Shown piece by piece: positions 45,501 through 54,583 of a stretch of 64,000 nt of DNA (positions are counted from its first letter, which is position 1; the number at the start of each line of letters is the position of its first letter). Origin of the DNA: JBFWUW01 sp050247075 (GTDB lineage Bacteria > Planctomycetota > Planctomycetia > Pirellulales > JBFWUW01). The notes beneath the pieces are model-generated. The model was not told where the DNA came from and searched no databases. It saw only the letters and a list, made by a program, of their open reading frames with translations. The DNA lies in contig JBFWUW010000031.1 of NCBI GenBank assembly GCA_050247075.1, positions 1 through 64,000 of the forward strand, in the 5' to 3' direction. The position numbers were made by a program, and so were the translations under genes.

Positions 45501-47284
45501 ACGCCAGCGGTGTGCAGGGCAAAGCTGGCCAGTTGGGCACCATCGGCCAGGTTCCAGACGCGGGCCGTTTTGTCGGCCGAACCCGATGCCAGGCGGCTGT
45601 TGTCGGCACTGAAGGCCAAGGCGGTGATGGCCCCTTCGTGCCCTACTATGGTCTTGGTGACGTTGCCCGAGGCGACTTCACGCACGAAGATGGCGGGCTT
45701 TCCGTCGGAGACGCCATCCACGGCGACCAGTGCGCCATTGGGGCTAGTGGCCATGACCGTGGCGGCCGCGCCGTTCTCGCCGTTCAAGGGACGCGCCGCG
45801 GGCGCATCCAACTTAAAGACGGCGGCCACACCCTCACCCCAAGCGGCCGCTGCTTGCGTACCGGCCGGGTTGAGGGCGACATTGTCGGTAGTAGCCAGGC
45901 CGGGTTGCAGTTCCGCAACGGGCATGGCGGTGGCGATGTCCCAAACGCGAACCCGCTTGTCCGCGCCGCTGGTGACCAGGCGGTTGTTGGAAAGATTGAA
46001 CGATACGCTGCTGACCGCCCCTTCGTGGGCGGCCAACGTGCTGGCGGCTTTGCCCGTCGCTACGTCGACCAGGGCCACTTTGCCGTCTCCTCCGGCGATG
46101 GCCAGCCATTTCTTGTCGGCACTGGCCGCCAGCGCCGTGACGGGCGTGGGCAACTCGGCCAGTTGTTTGGCGGGCTCGGTGGGGAGCGTCCAAAGGCGAA
46201 TGTTGTTTTCCATGGCACCGGCGGAAGCCACGAACTGGCCCATCGCGCCGGCAATGGTGACGGCGCTGACCGCGGCGGGCGTATCGATGCGGGCCAAGGG
46301 CTGGCCAGCCGGAACGCTCCAGACGCGGATCGACTTGTCGGCCGAACCGCTAATAAGCTGAGTCCCGTCCGCCGAAAACCGCAGGCTGGTGACGGACCCC
46401 GTGTGGCCGCTAAGCGTAGCGCCGGCCTGGCCCGTGGCCGTGTTGTGCAGTTGAATGGTGTTATCGTCGGAACCGGTCGCCAGCAGGCTCTTGTCAGGGC
46501 TGACGGCCAAAGCCGTAACCACGCCCGCCGATGCGAACTTGAACTGCTGGACATTGGTGGGACGACGCCAGAGCTTGACTTCGCGATAGCCGCCCGATGC
46601 CAGCAGGTCACCCTGCGGGTTCATCGCCAAGGCTTGCACGATATCGAGATGGGCCACGCCAGGTTTGTTGTAAGGGCCGCCAGATACCAATGCCGGGTCT
46701 GTCAGGCGGCAGACTTCCGCGCCGGAGGGAAGATGATAGACAAACACCTGATTGGCGCGGCCGGCGACGGCAAATTGCCCGTCGGGCGTCATGGCCACGG
46801 CATAAATGGGGTTTACCCCAGGTGGCAGCGGTTGCCAGTTGAGGACGGCGTTCTTGCCGCTGACCATTCCCTCGGCCCCTTGGTCGATCCACAGTTTGAC
46901 CAGGCCCAGTTCCGCCGGGGTGAGTGGCTTGGCGTTGACCTTGTTGTCCTTGGGAGGCATGACCGGCTCGCTATTGTGCGAGGCGACCGACAACAGAATG
47001 CTGGCGGCGGAGTCTTTGGGTTCGACCGCCGGTCCGCTATCGCCACCCTTGCGGATGGACTGCGGAGTCTCCAGCGAGAGGTGGCTCTCGGCCGTGGCCG
47101 CGTTATGGCAGGCGATGCAGCTCCGCTTAAAAAGAGGCAGAACTTCCGTCTCAAAATCGACCGGCGTATCGCGAGTGACTTCCGCGATAGCGATCGGGTC
47201 GGCGGAAGCGGCGGGCGGAGCCAGCCCCCAAGCGGCCAGGGCCGTGCAACAAACGAGAGCGCGAGTCCAATTGCGGCGCATCAT
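42566..47284 (-). CDS. Giant WD40/haem protein with internal Ala/Lys coiled coil
   Basis: A 1572-aa exported protein. A signal peptide (1-28) precedes a PSCyt1-type haem domain with CIACH at 56-60. Two WD40 propeller blocks follow: about 140-1030 (many repeats of the type GHTGSVTSLRFSADGTQLIS) and about 1255-1560. Between them, residues about 1045-1248 are an extremely Ala/Lys/Asp/Glu-rich helical segment (AADKALEAAKKAAQDAAAAA) that should form a long coiled coil. No enzyme motif is visible. It is the last of three consecutive minus-strand genes; the gene just upstream (47365-50418) carries a similar coiled coil. A periplasmic scaffold with electron-transfer capacity is a reasonable but untested reading. 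Confidence 0.88.
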   Translation of the reverse strand: MMRRNWTRALVCCTALAAWGLAPPAASADPIAIAEVTRDTPVDFETEVLPLFKRSCIACHNAATAESHLSLETPQSIRKGGDSGPAVEPKDSAASILLSVASHNSEPVMPPKDNKVNAKPLTPAELGLVKLWIDQGAEGMVSGKNAVLNWQPLPPGVNPIYAVAMTPDGQFAVAGRANQVFVYHLPSGAEVCRLTDPALVSGGPYNKPGVAHLDIVQALAMNPQGDLLASGGYREVKLWRRPTNVQQFKFASAGVVTALAVSPDKSLLATGSDDNTIQLHNTATGQAGATLSGHTGSVTSLRFSADGTQLISGSADKSIRVWSVPAGQPLARIDTPAAVSAVTIAGAMGQFVASAGAMENNIRLWTLPTEPAKQLAELPTPVTALAASADKKWLAIAGGDGKVALVDVATGKAASTLAAHEGAVSSVSFNLSNNRLVTSGADKRVRVWDIATAMPVAELQPGLATTDNVALNPAGTQAAAAWGEGVAAVFKLDAPAARPLNGENGAAATVMATSPNGALVAVDGVSDGKPAIFVREVASGNVTKTIVGHEGAITALAFSADNSRLASGSADKTARVWNLADGAQLASFALHTAGVTGVAFNSNGQQVVSGSADNSLKLWNVADAAEIKNFAGHAGAISGVAMFSNDQFILSASADQTVKVWNPADGAEVRSLAAGAAATALALSRDNARVAVAAGDNSIKIFQVADGALQLTLAGHAAPAKSLQFSADGQRLVSGGAEKHALAWETAKGRLIEAIAAPAGLAAVAYGADPITVLVASADKSLTVQSLHFERGFEGLAMKITGVAYSNDGGAVFVSSLDGTIRGFGAGDAAQRFSANHGAPVNGLAISADGQWLASAGDDKFVRVWNAGNGAAGPKPQLGPLDSVAKSVCFSRDNKQLLAGTAESGLVAFDLATGLASQAYADSKSPALALAAVGETSPLWIAATGDNVVKLHPFLAVREIAGHTGPVSALISSPINPALILSGSADGTVREWNVDNGQMTRQFAHGGPVTSVAMRADGKRVASGGTNNLARLFNAENNQPLAELKGDMRLQNALAKAVKAFQVGTALVNTKKAALDAAQKDIPVKVEAAKKTAEALAATTKDFEEKTAAFKTASDAKAVADKASVDAAAAVKVAEDAAAKAKTALDADALNQTLIDAKAAADKALEAAKKAAQDAAAAATAAAKPADDANAALKAAESANNSAKKANDEADQNVKKANELVPATMTQLASAEEAVKVLEAAQMAATAAATAGEKPVGAVAFSPDGAQVVTGGEDTIVHSFNAETGAPLELYQGHAAPIDGLTFIDNNKLASASLDKNAVVWDVLPVWTLERTIGGLDSPLFADRVIALKFSPDGQLLATGGGEPSRSGEVKLFNVADGNLVRDIADAHSDTVFGLDFSSDGKYLASCAADKFVKVFDVATGEKVKSFEGHTHHVLGVAFRWDGTRLMSCGADNAVKVWNFETGDQVATIAGYAKQATSISFIGDSVNTISSGGDGTVRMHNSDNNQNFRNFAGAADYMFSAASSPDGKLIIAGGQDSILRVWNGENAQALKQFDPPKDEEATPEAAAPAAAN

Positions 47285-47364
47285 GAATTCACCTGTCGGT
47301 CGGGTCGTGGCGGCAAGCGGCGGGCCTGCCGGTGTGAATTAAAGGAAGGAATATCGAGGTCTTG

Positions 47365-50300
47365 CTAAGGGGCTTCCACCGTGACCAGCACGGGCTGGTC
47401 CACTTGCAGCGGCTGGTTGTTCAACCGGGCCGTGGCGCGAATATTAAGGTTGTGCTGGCCCACGGTGGCATTCGCCGCGGCCTTGATAACCACCACACCG
47501 GCGTTTTCACCGGCGGGGATGGTAACCTTGGCAACCTGCAAGCCAGCCACGCCGTTGGGGATGACCGCTTCCAGGTCGACCGGGTCGTTGTAGTTGTAAA
47601 GCCGGGTGATGGTGACCGGTACTTGCACCTCGGCCCCTTGCTTGAGCGCGCCAGGCGCGGTGACGGCCGACGTGATCGGCGCGGCGGTGATCTTGATGAC
47701 AATGGGCGTGGTGGGGGCGTTCATATTGATATTGGCCGGATTGGCCGCGTTGGTCAGGGCCGTGGCCTGTGCCGTGGCTGCGGTTAGCGCGGCCTGGGTG
47801 GCCTTCAGTAGCTCCGCCGCGTCAACGGCGGCTTTCTCCGCGGCGGCCTTCTTTTCGTCGGCCGTCTTGGCCTTGGCGGCCGCATCCTCGGCGGCCTTGT
47901 CGGCGGCAACTTTGGCCTCGTCGGCCGTCTTGGACTTGGCGGCCGCATCCGCGGATTCCTTCTCGGCGGCGGCTTTGGCATCGGCCAGGTCTTTATTGTT
48001 GGCGTCCGCTTCGGCGGCTTTCTTGGCGGCCTCAAATTTGTCGAGCGCGGCCTTGGCGGCAGCGGCGGCATCAACGGCTACCTTGTCGGCAGCGGTCTTG
48101 GCGTCGGTGGCGGTCTTGGCATTGGCGGCGGCCGTTTGAGCCTCGGTCGTGGCCGCGGCTTTGTCGGCGTCGGCCTTCTTCTGGGCCTCGGTCTGTTCCG
48201 CCACCAGTTTTTCCAGGCTGGCCTTGAAAGCCGTGGCGGCTTCCGCCAATTCGGGATTGCGACGGTAGGAGACCGTCGTGGTGCCGTTGAGGTAGAACGT
48301 GAACGTCCCCAGCGGGGCATTCGGCGGCAGCGTCAGCTTCAGGGGCAGTTCCGCCTGGTCGGGGTTGAGGGCAATCCCGGGGACTTGGACGTTGGGCGGC
48401 GGGCCAATAGGCGCGAAATTGATCGCTCCCTTGAATTCGCCCCGCCGCGTGATCTTGATCGGAATCTCCAAAGTACCCGCCCGCGATGTCTCCCAGAGTT
48501 GACCCTGCCCGGCGTCAACCACGAAAGGAGCAACCTCGGCGGCGCTGACCGCCAACATCAGGTCTTGGGTCAAACGCGCGGGAGCCGAAGCGTTGGGCGC
48601 ATTGCCCACCGATTCCCAAACCGCCGCGCCCGAGCGGGCAGTCCGCACAACCTCGGCGTCGGCGATGGCGGCCTTACCCACTACCTGAATCGGCACAATC
48701 GTCTCGGCGGCGTCTTCCGCGGCCATTAACACCAAGGGCGCGCTGTTCATACCGGGACCAATCGTGACGGGTTGTGCCGTAACCCCGGCGGGCAGGCCCT
48801 CCACGGTGACATTGATCTCACCCGCGAACCCATCTTTGCGGAATGCCAACACCTCTAACAGGTCGGAACCGCCTTTGCGAAGCAACGTACTCCACACGCC
48901 TGCGGGCTGGTTGGGAGCGGAGGGAAACTTGGGAAACACCGCCAGGCGAAAATCGGGACGGGCCTCTCGGACCGAAACCCGATAAACGTCGCGGGGATCG
49001 CCGCCGCCAAACTGGTTCTTGAGCAGCATCCAATAGTTGCCGTCGGCGGGCACGGTAAACGCAAAGGCGGGGTCTTCGGACAAAGTAGTAAAATCGTTGC
49101 CGCCGATGTTGGGGCGCGTGTCGTCCGACTCAATCACGTCGCTGATGGTCTGTTCGCCCTGGTCGTTGACCACGATGCGTTGAATGACCACCTGCGGATC
49201 GACCATGCGGCCAAAACGATGCGACAGAACCTCGACCCAATAGGCCGTGCCAGCTTTGCCCTCGAAGGCAAAGCCGTCGATATCGCCCGTCGTCTGAAAC
49301 TGGCCGACAAATTCGCCCGGCAAGGTGATTTTTTGAGCAGCCTCTGGAGCATCGTTTGGCTCCACCTCTGCCACCACGGCAGCGGCCGTAGCGCTAATCA
49401 ACACGGCGTTGGAGGTGCCCTGCGGAGTCGTCAGCCGATAATCAATTGCATCCAGGTCGGCCGATTCCGACCCGACCAGTACGCCAATGCTTGGCTGGCG
49501 GGCGTCGGCACCGCCGGGAATCGCGATTTGCACCGGCAATTTTTGTAACGGGTGCCCATCAATCGCCAGTCCGTCGGCCGGTACGCCGCCGGGCAGATTG
49601 CGGCCATAGGCCGTGTAAGCGCCGGTCGTGCCAGCCTGGCCGGCGGGCGGAAAGACGAAATCGAGGTAAGGTCCAGTGCCAATCGACAGCCGATAGACAA
49701 AGTCGTCGCTGCCGCCGTACACAAAGTCATAAATCTTGACCGTGTAGATTCCGTCCGCCGGAATGGTGTAATCGAGCAGAGGGTCGCGGCCGGTGGTGTC
49801 GCGATTGGTGGCGATCTGGCGGCCGTTGGGGTCAAACAGAGCCAGGGTGGCGTCCATCCGCGAGTCGATCCGTTCGGCCAGGCAATCGACCAGCACGCGC
49901 TGCCCCGTCTGCGCGGCAAACTTGTAAAAGTCCAAATCGGTGGCCGAGTTGGACTTGCCGTTGATAACCGTCCCCAAGGTGGTCTCGGTGGCGGTCTTGA
50001 GGTCGTTGTTGGGTTCTTTTTCCAGAATCTCTGGTTGCGTGCCGACAACAAACATCCGCGAATTGCTAACCCCGAACTTGCCGATCGCACGGACTTCATA
50101 CCGGCCCGGCGGGCAGTCCGCGGGTATCGTAATCGTAAACTGGTTTGGAACGGGCTGAGGACCTTGCTGGTAGGCGTTGGGATCGACCGTCTTCTGCACG
50201 GCGGCAATGCCGGGCTGCGAAAAGATCAGCTTGTTGGCCAGTTCCAGATCGACGCCCGTGATGGCCACATCCACCGATTGGCCAGCCTGGCCGCCCGGAG

Positions 50301-50418
50301 GAAAGACGGAATAGAGCCGGGCGGCGGGAAGCTGCGCCAGGGCTGCCCCCGGAAACGCCAGCGCCGCCAGCGCCAGGAGTAAGCGCCGCGCGGAAAAGGA
50401 ACGAAGCGACAAGTACAT
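47365..50418 (-). CDS. Secreted PPC-domain protein with Ala/Lys coiled coil
   Basis: A 1017-aa exported protein. A signal peptide (MYLSLRSFSARRLLLALAAL onward) is followed by Ig-like and bacterial pre-peptidase C-terminal (PPC) domains: NDLKTATETTLGTVINGKSN with TDLDFYKFAAQTGQRVLVD, and a second one starting EVEPNDAPEAAQKITLPGEF. Further beta-rich domains follow. Residues about 720-890 are a long Ala/Lys/Asp coiled coil (KTADEAKVAADKAAEDAAAK), and the C-terminus is a final beta domain (PITSAVTAPGALKQGAEVQV). The start at ATG 50418 has AGGAG upstream; an in-frame Met seven codons earlier lacks one. The gene lies 80 bp upstream of the WD40/haem gene on the same strand. Confidence 0.87.
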   Translation of the reverse strand: MYLSLRSFSARRLLLALAALAFPGAALAQLPAARLYSVFPPGGQAGQSVDVAITGVDLELANKLIFSQPGIAAVQKTVDPNAYQQGPQPVPNQFTITIPADCPPGRYEVRAIGKFGVSNSRMFVVGTQPEILEKEPNNDLKTATETTLGTVINGKSNSATDLDFYKFAAQTGQRVLVDCLAERIDSRMDATLALFDPNGRQIATNRDTTGRDPLLDYTIPADGIYTVKIYDFVYGGSDDFVYRLSIGTGPYLDFVFPPAGQAGTTGAYTAYGRNLPGGVPADGLAIDGHPLQKLPVQIAIPGGADARQPSIGVLVGSESADLDAIDYRLTTPQGTSNAVLISATAAAVVAEVEPNDAPEAAQKITLPGEFVGQFQTTGDIDGFAFEGKAGTAYWVEVLSHRFGRMVDPQVVIQRIVVNDQGEQTISDVIESDDTRPNIGGNDFTTLSEDPAFAFTVPADGNYWMLLKNQFGGGDPRDVYRVSVREARPDFRLAVFPKFPSAPNQPAGVWSTLLRKGGSDLLEVLAFRKDGFAGEINVTVEGLPAGVTAQPVTIGPGMNSAPLVLMAAEDAAETIVPIQVVGKAAIADAEVVRTARSGAAVWESVGNAPNASAPARLTQDLMLAVSAAEVAPFVVDAGQGQLWETSRAGTLEIPIKITRRGEFKGAINFAPIGPPPNVQVPGIALNPDQAELPLKLTLPPNAPLGTFTFYLNGTTTVSYRRNPELAEAATAFKASLEKLVAEQTEAQKKADADKAAATTEAQTAAANAKTATDAKTAADKVAVDAAAAAKAALDKFEAAKKAAEADANNKDLADAKAAAEKESADAAAKSKTADEAKVAADKAAEDAAAKAKTADEKKAAAEKAAVDAAELLKATQAALTAATAQATALTNAANPANINMNAPTTPIVIKITAAPITSAVTAPGALKQGAEVQVPVTITRLYNYNDPVDLEAVIPNGVAGLQVAKVTIPAGENAGVVVIKAAANATVGQHNLNIRATARLNNQPLQVDQPVLVTVEAP

Positions 50419-50839
50419 GGAGAATCTCCTGAGTGCCAAACGACCTTCCGGTTTTCGTCGGTACGAACATCCGTGGCCGTTGAATGTCGCCAGCGATAAA
50501 TCACGGACGAAGGCAGCGGCAGACGGATGGATCCGATATCAGGGGGAACGAAGGCAGGGCCGGTGTCCGCCTGATACCGGAGGTGAGGAACCAATCCACT
50601 ATAATCAGCGCCACGCCGACAAACTAACAGTCAGCGGAAAAAAACTCCGTTTTACGTATGGTCGGGCGGTTGGGTGGGAACGCCCTGCCAAGTCAAGCGG
50701 CGGCCATAAAGGTGGGAGGCCGTCGAGTTTATATCCTAGCCCAGGGTACGCTGGCTGTCGCTCGCGACCCTGGGCTAGGTTGTAGTAGGCCTTTCGTGTT
50801 TTGCCCCAGCAACTTCTTTACATCGCAGCCCGCTCTCAA
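50419..50839. other. Intergenic region with a strong hairpin
   Basis: 421 bases between two minus-strand genes. The notable feature is the 13-bp perfect hairpin at 50735-50779. No gene is supported. If the two flanking genes are co-transcribed the region would be a long untranslated spacer; otherwise the promoter of the PPC gene lies here. Confidence 0.55.
50735..50779. repeat. Perfect 13-bp inverted repeat (CCTAGCCCAGGGT)
   Basis: CCTAGCCCAGGGT (50735-50747) pairs exactly with ACCCTGGGCTAGG (50767-50779) around a 19-base loop. It lies 57 bases after the stop of the minus-strand DUF1549/1553 gene. No T-run follows, so it may be an RNA-stabilising stem or a mobile repeat rather than a classical terminator. 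Only one copy is seen in this window. Confidence 0.8.
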
Positions 50840-53371
50840 CTAGTGGTTGAACAAAAATTCCTTGGTGTTAATCAGCGCCCACAGAATATCCTCGTAGGCT
50901 ACTTGCTTGTTCGCTTCATGCTTGGCGATATGCGCCAGGGCAATCTGCGATTCATCAGCCTTGGGGGCACGGGAGTACACCCAGAAGTACAACTCGCGGA
51001 CCTTTTCCTCGTCGGTTCGCTCTTTGTCCTGGGCCAACTTGGCTGCGCGGGCGGTACCATTCGACAACTTGCCCTGCACTTCGCTGGAGTTCAGCAAATG
51101 CAGGCTCTGGGCCAGATTGGCCTCGCTCGACCGTTCGCATTCGCAGGCGCTTTCGCCCTGGGGCTTGCCGAATACGGTCAAGAAGTACGAATTCACACCG
51201 TTGTCAGGCAACTGCACGGCCCTGGTGCCCGACGGCAAACCGCCGAAACCGCTGGTGTTACTTGTCACCTGGTCAATGGAGTCCAGCAGCACTTCGGCGT
51301 TCAACCGCTTGGGGTAGTACCGCGAAAAGTTCTGCTTGTCGTTCTGGTTGTAATCGTTTGGCTCGGCCGAAAGCTGGTACGTTTGCGAACGGCAAATCGT
51401 GCGCACCAAATCCTTCATATCGTAGCCGCTGGCGGTAAAGTGGGCCGCCAAGGCGTCGATTAATTCCTGATTAGAAGCCGGGTTCGTCACCCGCATGTCG
51501 TCCTCCGGATCGACAATGCCGCGGCCGAAGAAATGCTTCCAGTAGCGGTTGACCAGCGCCTTGGAGAAGAAAGGATTGCTGGGATTGGCCATCCAATCGA
51601 CCATCACCTGGCGAGGATCGGTATCGGGGCTGATTTCGGCGGGTTCCGCGCCTAGCCCAGTCGGCTTGACCGGTTTGTTGCTCTTGGGATTGGTGGCTTG
51701 CGCCAAACCGCGACGGTGGAAGATGCGGTCTTCCGCGGCGGTTGGACCCGGCTTGCGGCTGACGCGCGAGAAAAACGCGGAGAAGCCGTAGTAGTCTTCC
51801 TGACTCCATTTCTCGAACGGATGATGGTGGCAACGGGCACATTGAATCCGCAGCCCCAAGAACAATTGAGCGGCGTCTTCGACTTGCGCGTTGATCTCGC
51901 GGACTTCGTTGTACCAAGCCACGGCGGGCGTCTTGGAAATATCGCCCGAGGCACCCAGAACCTCGCGGACGAACTGGTCGTAAGGCTTGTTCTCGTGCAA
52001 GCTTTCGCGAATCCAGGCGTGGAAGCCGTAATTGCCGCGGAGCGAGTTGTTTTGCCCTCGCTTGTTCTTCAGCACGGCGCTCCACTTGTTGGCAAAGTAG
52101 TCCGCGTAATCGGTGCTATCCAACAGGCTGTCAATCCACTTATCGCGCTTGGCGGGGTCGGCATCGTTCAAGAATGCCTCAGACTCTTCCGGCGTTGGCA
52201 AACGGCCCGCCACGTCAACGGTCGTGCGCCGCAAGAAAGTGGCATCGTCCGAGTTTTGCGACGGCGGAATGCCCAGCTTCTGCAATTTCTTGAACACCAG
52301 GTCGTCGATGAAGTTTTTGGACGGGGGCAATTGATCGACCGCCACACCCAGGGGAATACTGGCGCGGAACACGGCCACCTGCCCTTGATAGCGGGCCATG
52401 ATGGCAACCTCGCCCGACAGATCGAGCGTGGAAATCAAACCGGTGACGGCCGCTTCGGCCATTTCCTGGTCGTTGGCGTCGTACTGGGCAGTCCGCGTAA
52501 CGTCCTCGATCGAGCCATCGGTATAGTGGGCCAGTACAATAATCTGCTGCTGGCCGCCGCGCTCCATGGAACGTTCCAGCGGAAAAGTCTGAATGCTGGC
52601 GACCGTGGGATCATCCGGCTGGCCGTACGGCATGCCCTGGGCGATCCAGCGGCGAATGAGTTTGTACTCGTGCGAGTCTGGCTGCAGCCGCATGCCGCCG
52701 CCGTGAGGCATGGAATTAATCCCCTTAAGCAGCAGCAAGCTGCGGTCTGGGGCGGCAGGAAACAACCGGCGGCCGCGGCCTTCTTTCACCAAATACTCGT
52801 AATCCTCCGTCGGCTCAAAACCCAGCAACGCCAATTTAAAGCCGTTTTGGCCGCTGGCCTTGCCGTGGCAACCGCCGCTATTGCAGCCCAATTTGGTGAA
52901 AATAGGCGTGATCTGGTTGGGGAAGTTCACCGGCACATCACTGGTGTAGTTCTCCACGGCGACCGGCATTGTGCCGGAGATGCCGTCGGGTGATGTCGCG
53001 GTGATCAGCGTTTGTCCGTCGGACAATGGCGTGACGTGGCCCGTGTCGTCCACGTTTACGATACCGGCTGGCTGCGTGGAGTAAGCAACCTTGCGGGTCC
53101 AATCGCGGGTTTGGCCGCTATTGTAGTTTCCCGTGACCACCAATTGCTGCCGAGAGTCGCGGCCGCGCAAGGTCGTCACCTGGCCCAGCGGCCAGCCCGA
53201 CTCCACCGCCAAGCCCGTCAATTGGCCAGGGTCACCCAGGCCGGGCGTAACAATTTTGGCGGGAGGGGCATCGGCAGCGGGGGCCGCATCCTCCGCGAAA
53301 GTAGAAACGCTAGCACCAAGGATGGCGATGGCCAGCAACGACGAAACCGCGAATGCAAACTGCCGTCTCAC
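50840..53371 (-). CDS. DUF1549/DUF1553 protein with Ig-like N-terminal domain
   Basis: An 843-aa exported protein. A signal peptide (RRQFAFAVSSLLAIAILGAS, cleavage near TFAED) precedes a bacterial Ig-like (BIG2) domain, then a small Cys motif (CNSGGCH, 163-169) in the family segment LGCNSGGCHGKASGQNGFKL, a DUF1549 domain with CARCHHHPFEKW (511 on), and DUF1553 at the C-terminus (RNNYGFHAW-like region to ALVNRYWKHFFGRG). The start was placed at GTG 53371, which has GGAGGGACC just upstream and begins the signal peptide; the frame extends to 53542 without family similarity. It is the first of three consecutive minus-strand genes. Confidence 0.9.
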   Translation of the reverse strand: MRRQFAFAVSSLLAIAILGASVSTFAEDAAPAADAPPAKIVTPGLGDPGQLTGLAVESGWPLGQVTTLRGRDSRQQLVVTGNYNSGQTRDWTRKVAYSTQPAGIVNVDDTGHVTPLSDGQTLITATSPDGISGTMPVAVENYTSDVPVNFPNQITPIFTKLGCNSGGCHGKASGQNGFKLALLGFEPTEDYEYLVKEGRGRRLFPAAPDRSLLLLKGINSMPHGGGMRLQPDSHEYKLIRRWIAQGMPYGQPDDPTVASIQTFPLERSMERGGQQQIIVLAHYTDGSIEDVTRTAQYDANDQEMAEAAVTGLISTLDLSGEVAIMARYQGQVAVFRASIPLGVAVDQLPPSKNFIDDLVFKKLQKLGIPPSQNSDDATFLRRTTVDVAGRLPTPEESEAFLNDADPAKRDKWIDSLLDSTDYADYFANKWSAVLKNKRGQNNSLRGNYGFHAWIRESLHENKPYDQFVREVLGASGDISKTPAVAWYNEVREINAQVEDAAQLFLGLRIQCARCHHHPFEKWSQEDYYGFSAFFSRVSRKPGPTAAEDRIFHRRGLAQATNPKSNKPVKPTGLGAEPAEISPDTDPRQVMVDWMANPSNPFFSKALVNRYWKHFFGRGIVDPEDDMRVTNPASNQELIDALAAHFTASGYDMKDLVRTICRSQTYQLSAEPNDYNQNDKQNFSRYYPKRLNAEVLLDSIDQVTSNTSGFGGLPSGTRAVQLPDNGVNSYFLTVFGKPQGESACECERSSEANLAQSLHLLNSSEVQGKLSNGTARAAKLAQDKERTDEEKVRELYFWVYSRAPKADESQIALAHIAKHEANKQVAYEDILWALINTKEFLFNH

Positions 53372-53599
53372 GGAGGTCCCTCCCGGAAGGTAAGTTTGGA
53401 GAGTACATGGCCGACGGCCTGGACCGTCGTAGGTGGGAATATCGCCGCTGATTATAACACAATCATGTGGGTTGATGGCAACTATTTCTTGATAGATTCT
53501 CATACTTTGATGGAATGCCCAAATTGCCGGGCCTACGGCCAAGTTTGGCCCGCCACCCGCAATGTTGCCTCAATTCGGCTATAACACCCCCCTTCCGTG

Positions 53600-54310
53600 C
53601 TAGACACGTTCGTTCCCTGACAGCTCCGTGCCGAAGGTGACGGGCAAGTCAATTGCGGCTGCGAGCCGGGTGAGATAGGCACTGCGGCGAATTTCGCTGG
53701 CTCCAAGACTGGCGGTATGCGGAGTAAGTTGTTGGATATCCAGCAGTTGAAAGCCCCGGCTGCGCAGATGGCGCACCAAACAGACCAGCGCCACCTTGGA
53801 GGCATCGGTCACGTAGTGAAACATCGACTCGGCGGCAAACAGCCCGCCGATCGCCACGCCGTAGGTTCCCCCGGCCAATTGGCCTTGGTGCCAGACCTCT
53901 ATACTGTGGGCATATCCCAGGCGATGCAACTCTTGGTACGCCATCCGCATTTCGGGCACGATCCAGGTCTCTTCACCGCGGTCTTGGGCCGTGGCACAGC
54001 CCCGCACGACACCCGCGAAGTCTTGGTTGCAAGTCACGGTAAAACGCTGGCCGCGGCAGGTTCGGGCCAGCCGGCGGGAGACAATCAAACGGTCGAACTC
54101 GATCACGGCGCGAGGATCGGGCGACCACCAGGCCAGCGTTTGATCGCGAAAGGGCCAGGGGAAAATGCCATGCGAATAGGCATCCAGCAGCCAATCGGGA
54201 TCGAGCCGGCCACCAACGGCCAGCAGCCCTTCCCGGCGTGCCGATGCGGCGGGAGGAAAGTGTCGCGAGGGGAGCATCTGCGCCATCGTGGTCGATAACC
54301 TGGTTGCCAT
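53600..54310 (-). CDS. aat: Leucyl/phenylalanyl-tRNA-protein transferase
   Basis: A 236-aa cytoplasmic enzyme that adds Leu or Phe from tRNA to the N-terminus of proteins starting with Lys or Arg, marking them for ClpAPS. Family signatures: LLAVGGRLDPDWLLDAYSHG, IFPWPF, WWSPDPRAVI, GGTYGVAIGGLFAAESMFH and DASKVALVCLVRHL. The start at ATG 54310 was chosen because the family begins close to this point and the upstream frame crosses two hairpin repeats (54320-54370). No ClpS or ClpA gene is nearby. Length is normal. Confidence 0.95.
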   Translation of the reverse strand: MATRLSTTMAQMLPSRHFPPAASARREGLLAVGGRLDPDWLLDAYSHGIFPWPFRDQTLAWWSPDPRAVIEFDRLIVSRRLARTCRGQRFTVTCNQDFAGVVRGCATAQDRGEETWIVPEMRMAYQELHRLGYAHSIEVWHQGQLAGGTYGVAIGGLFAAESMFHYVTDASKVALVCLVRHLRSRGFQLLDIQQLTPHTASLGASEIRRSAYLTRLAAAIDLPVTFGTELSGNERV

Positions 54311-54319
54311 TTTCACATT

Positions 54320-54370
54320 GTAGCCGGCGAATCCTTCGCCAAATCTGTAGGAGGCGAATCCTTCGCCGAT
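54320..54370. repeat. Two GGCGAATCCTTCGCC hairpins in the aat leader
   Basis: TGTAGCCGGCGAATCCTTCG followed by CC (54319-54340) and GTAGGAGGCGAATCCTTCGC followed by CGATG (54347-54371). Both are hairpins of GGCGAA/TTCGCC. They lie directly upstream of the aat start codon, so a transcript from upstream would carry both stems in its 5' leader. In complement they match the family at 33429 and 35388. Confidence 0.7.
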
Positions 54371-54583
54371 GACTGGCCAAGCGCCTCCCCATCGGCCAAG
54401 GGAGCGACTTGGCCACTCAGTTGCCCACCCCCCATCATCATCCTGCCAGCCCCCTGTCAAATTCCAACCAAATTGTAGGGACTCTGGCCGCGGCGGGTAT
54501 AATGTCAGTCTCAGGAATCTGTTCGTCACGGTCATTGGTCAGCCGGTTCCCGCGGCTCATCTCCTGTTCTGCATGGACTAGCC

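Noticed and set aside
44531..47368. Plus-strand frame of 945 codons opposite the WD40/haem gene
   Set aside because: It is the mirror of the repetitive WD40 coding sequence, with no motif and no signal peptide.
51698..52993. Plus-strand frame opposite the DUF1549/1553 gene
   Set aside because: It is an antisense shadow with no family resemblance.
53600..54310. clpS/clpA partner near aat
   Set aside because: No such gene is in the neighbouring 10 kb on either side.
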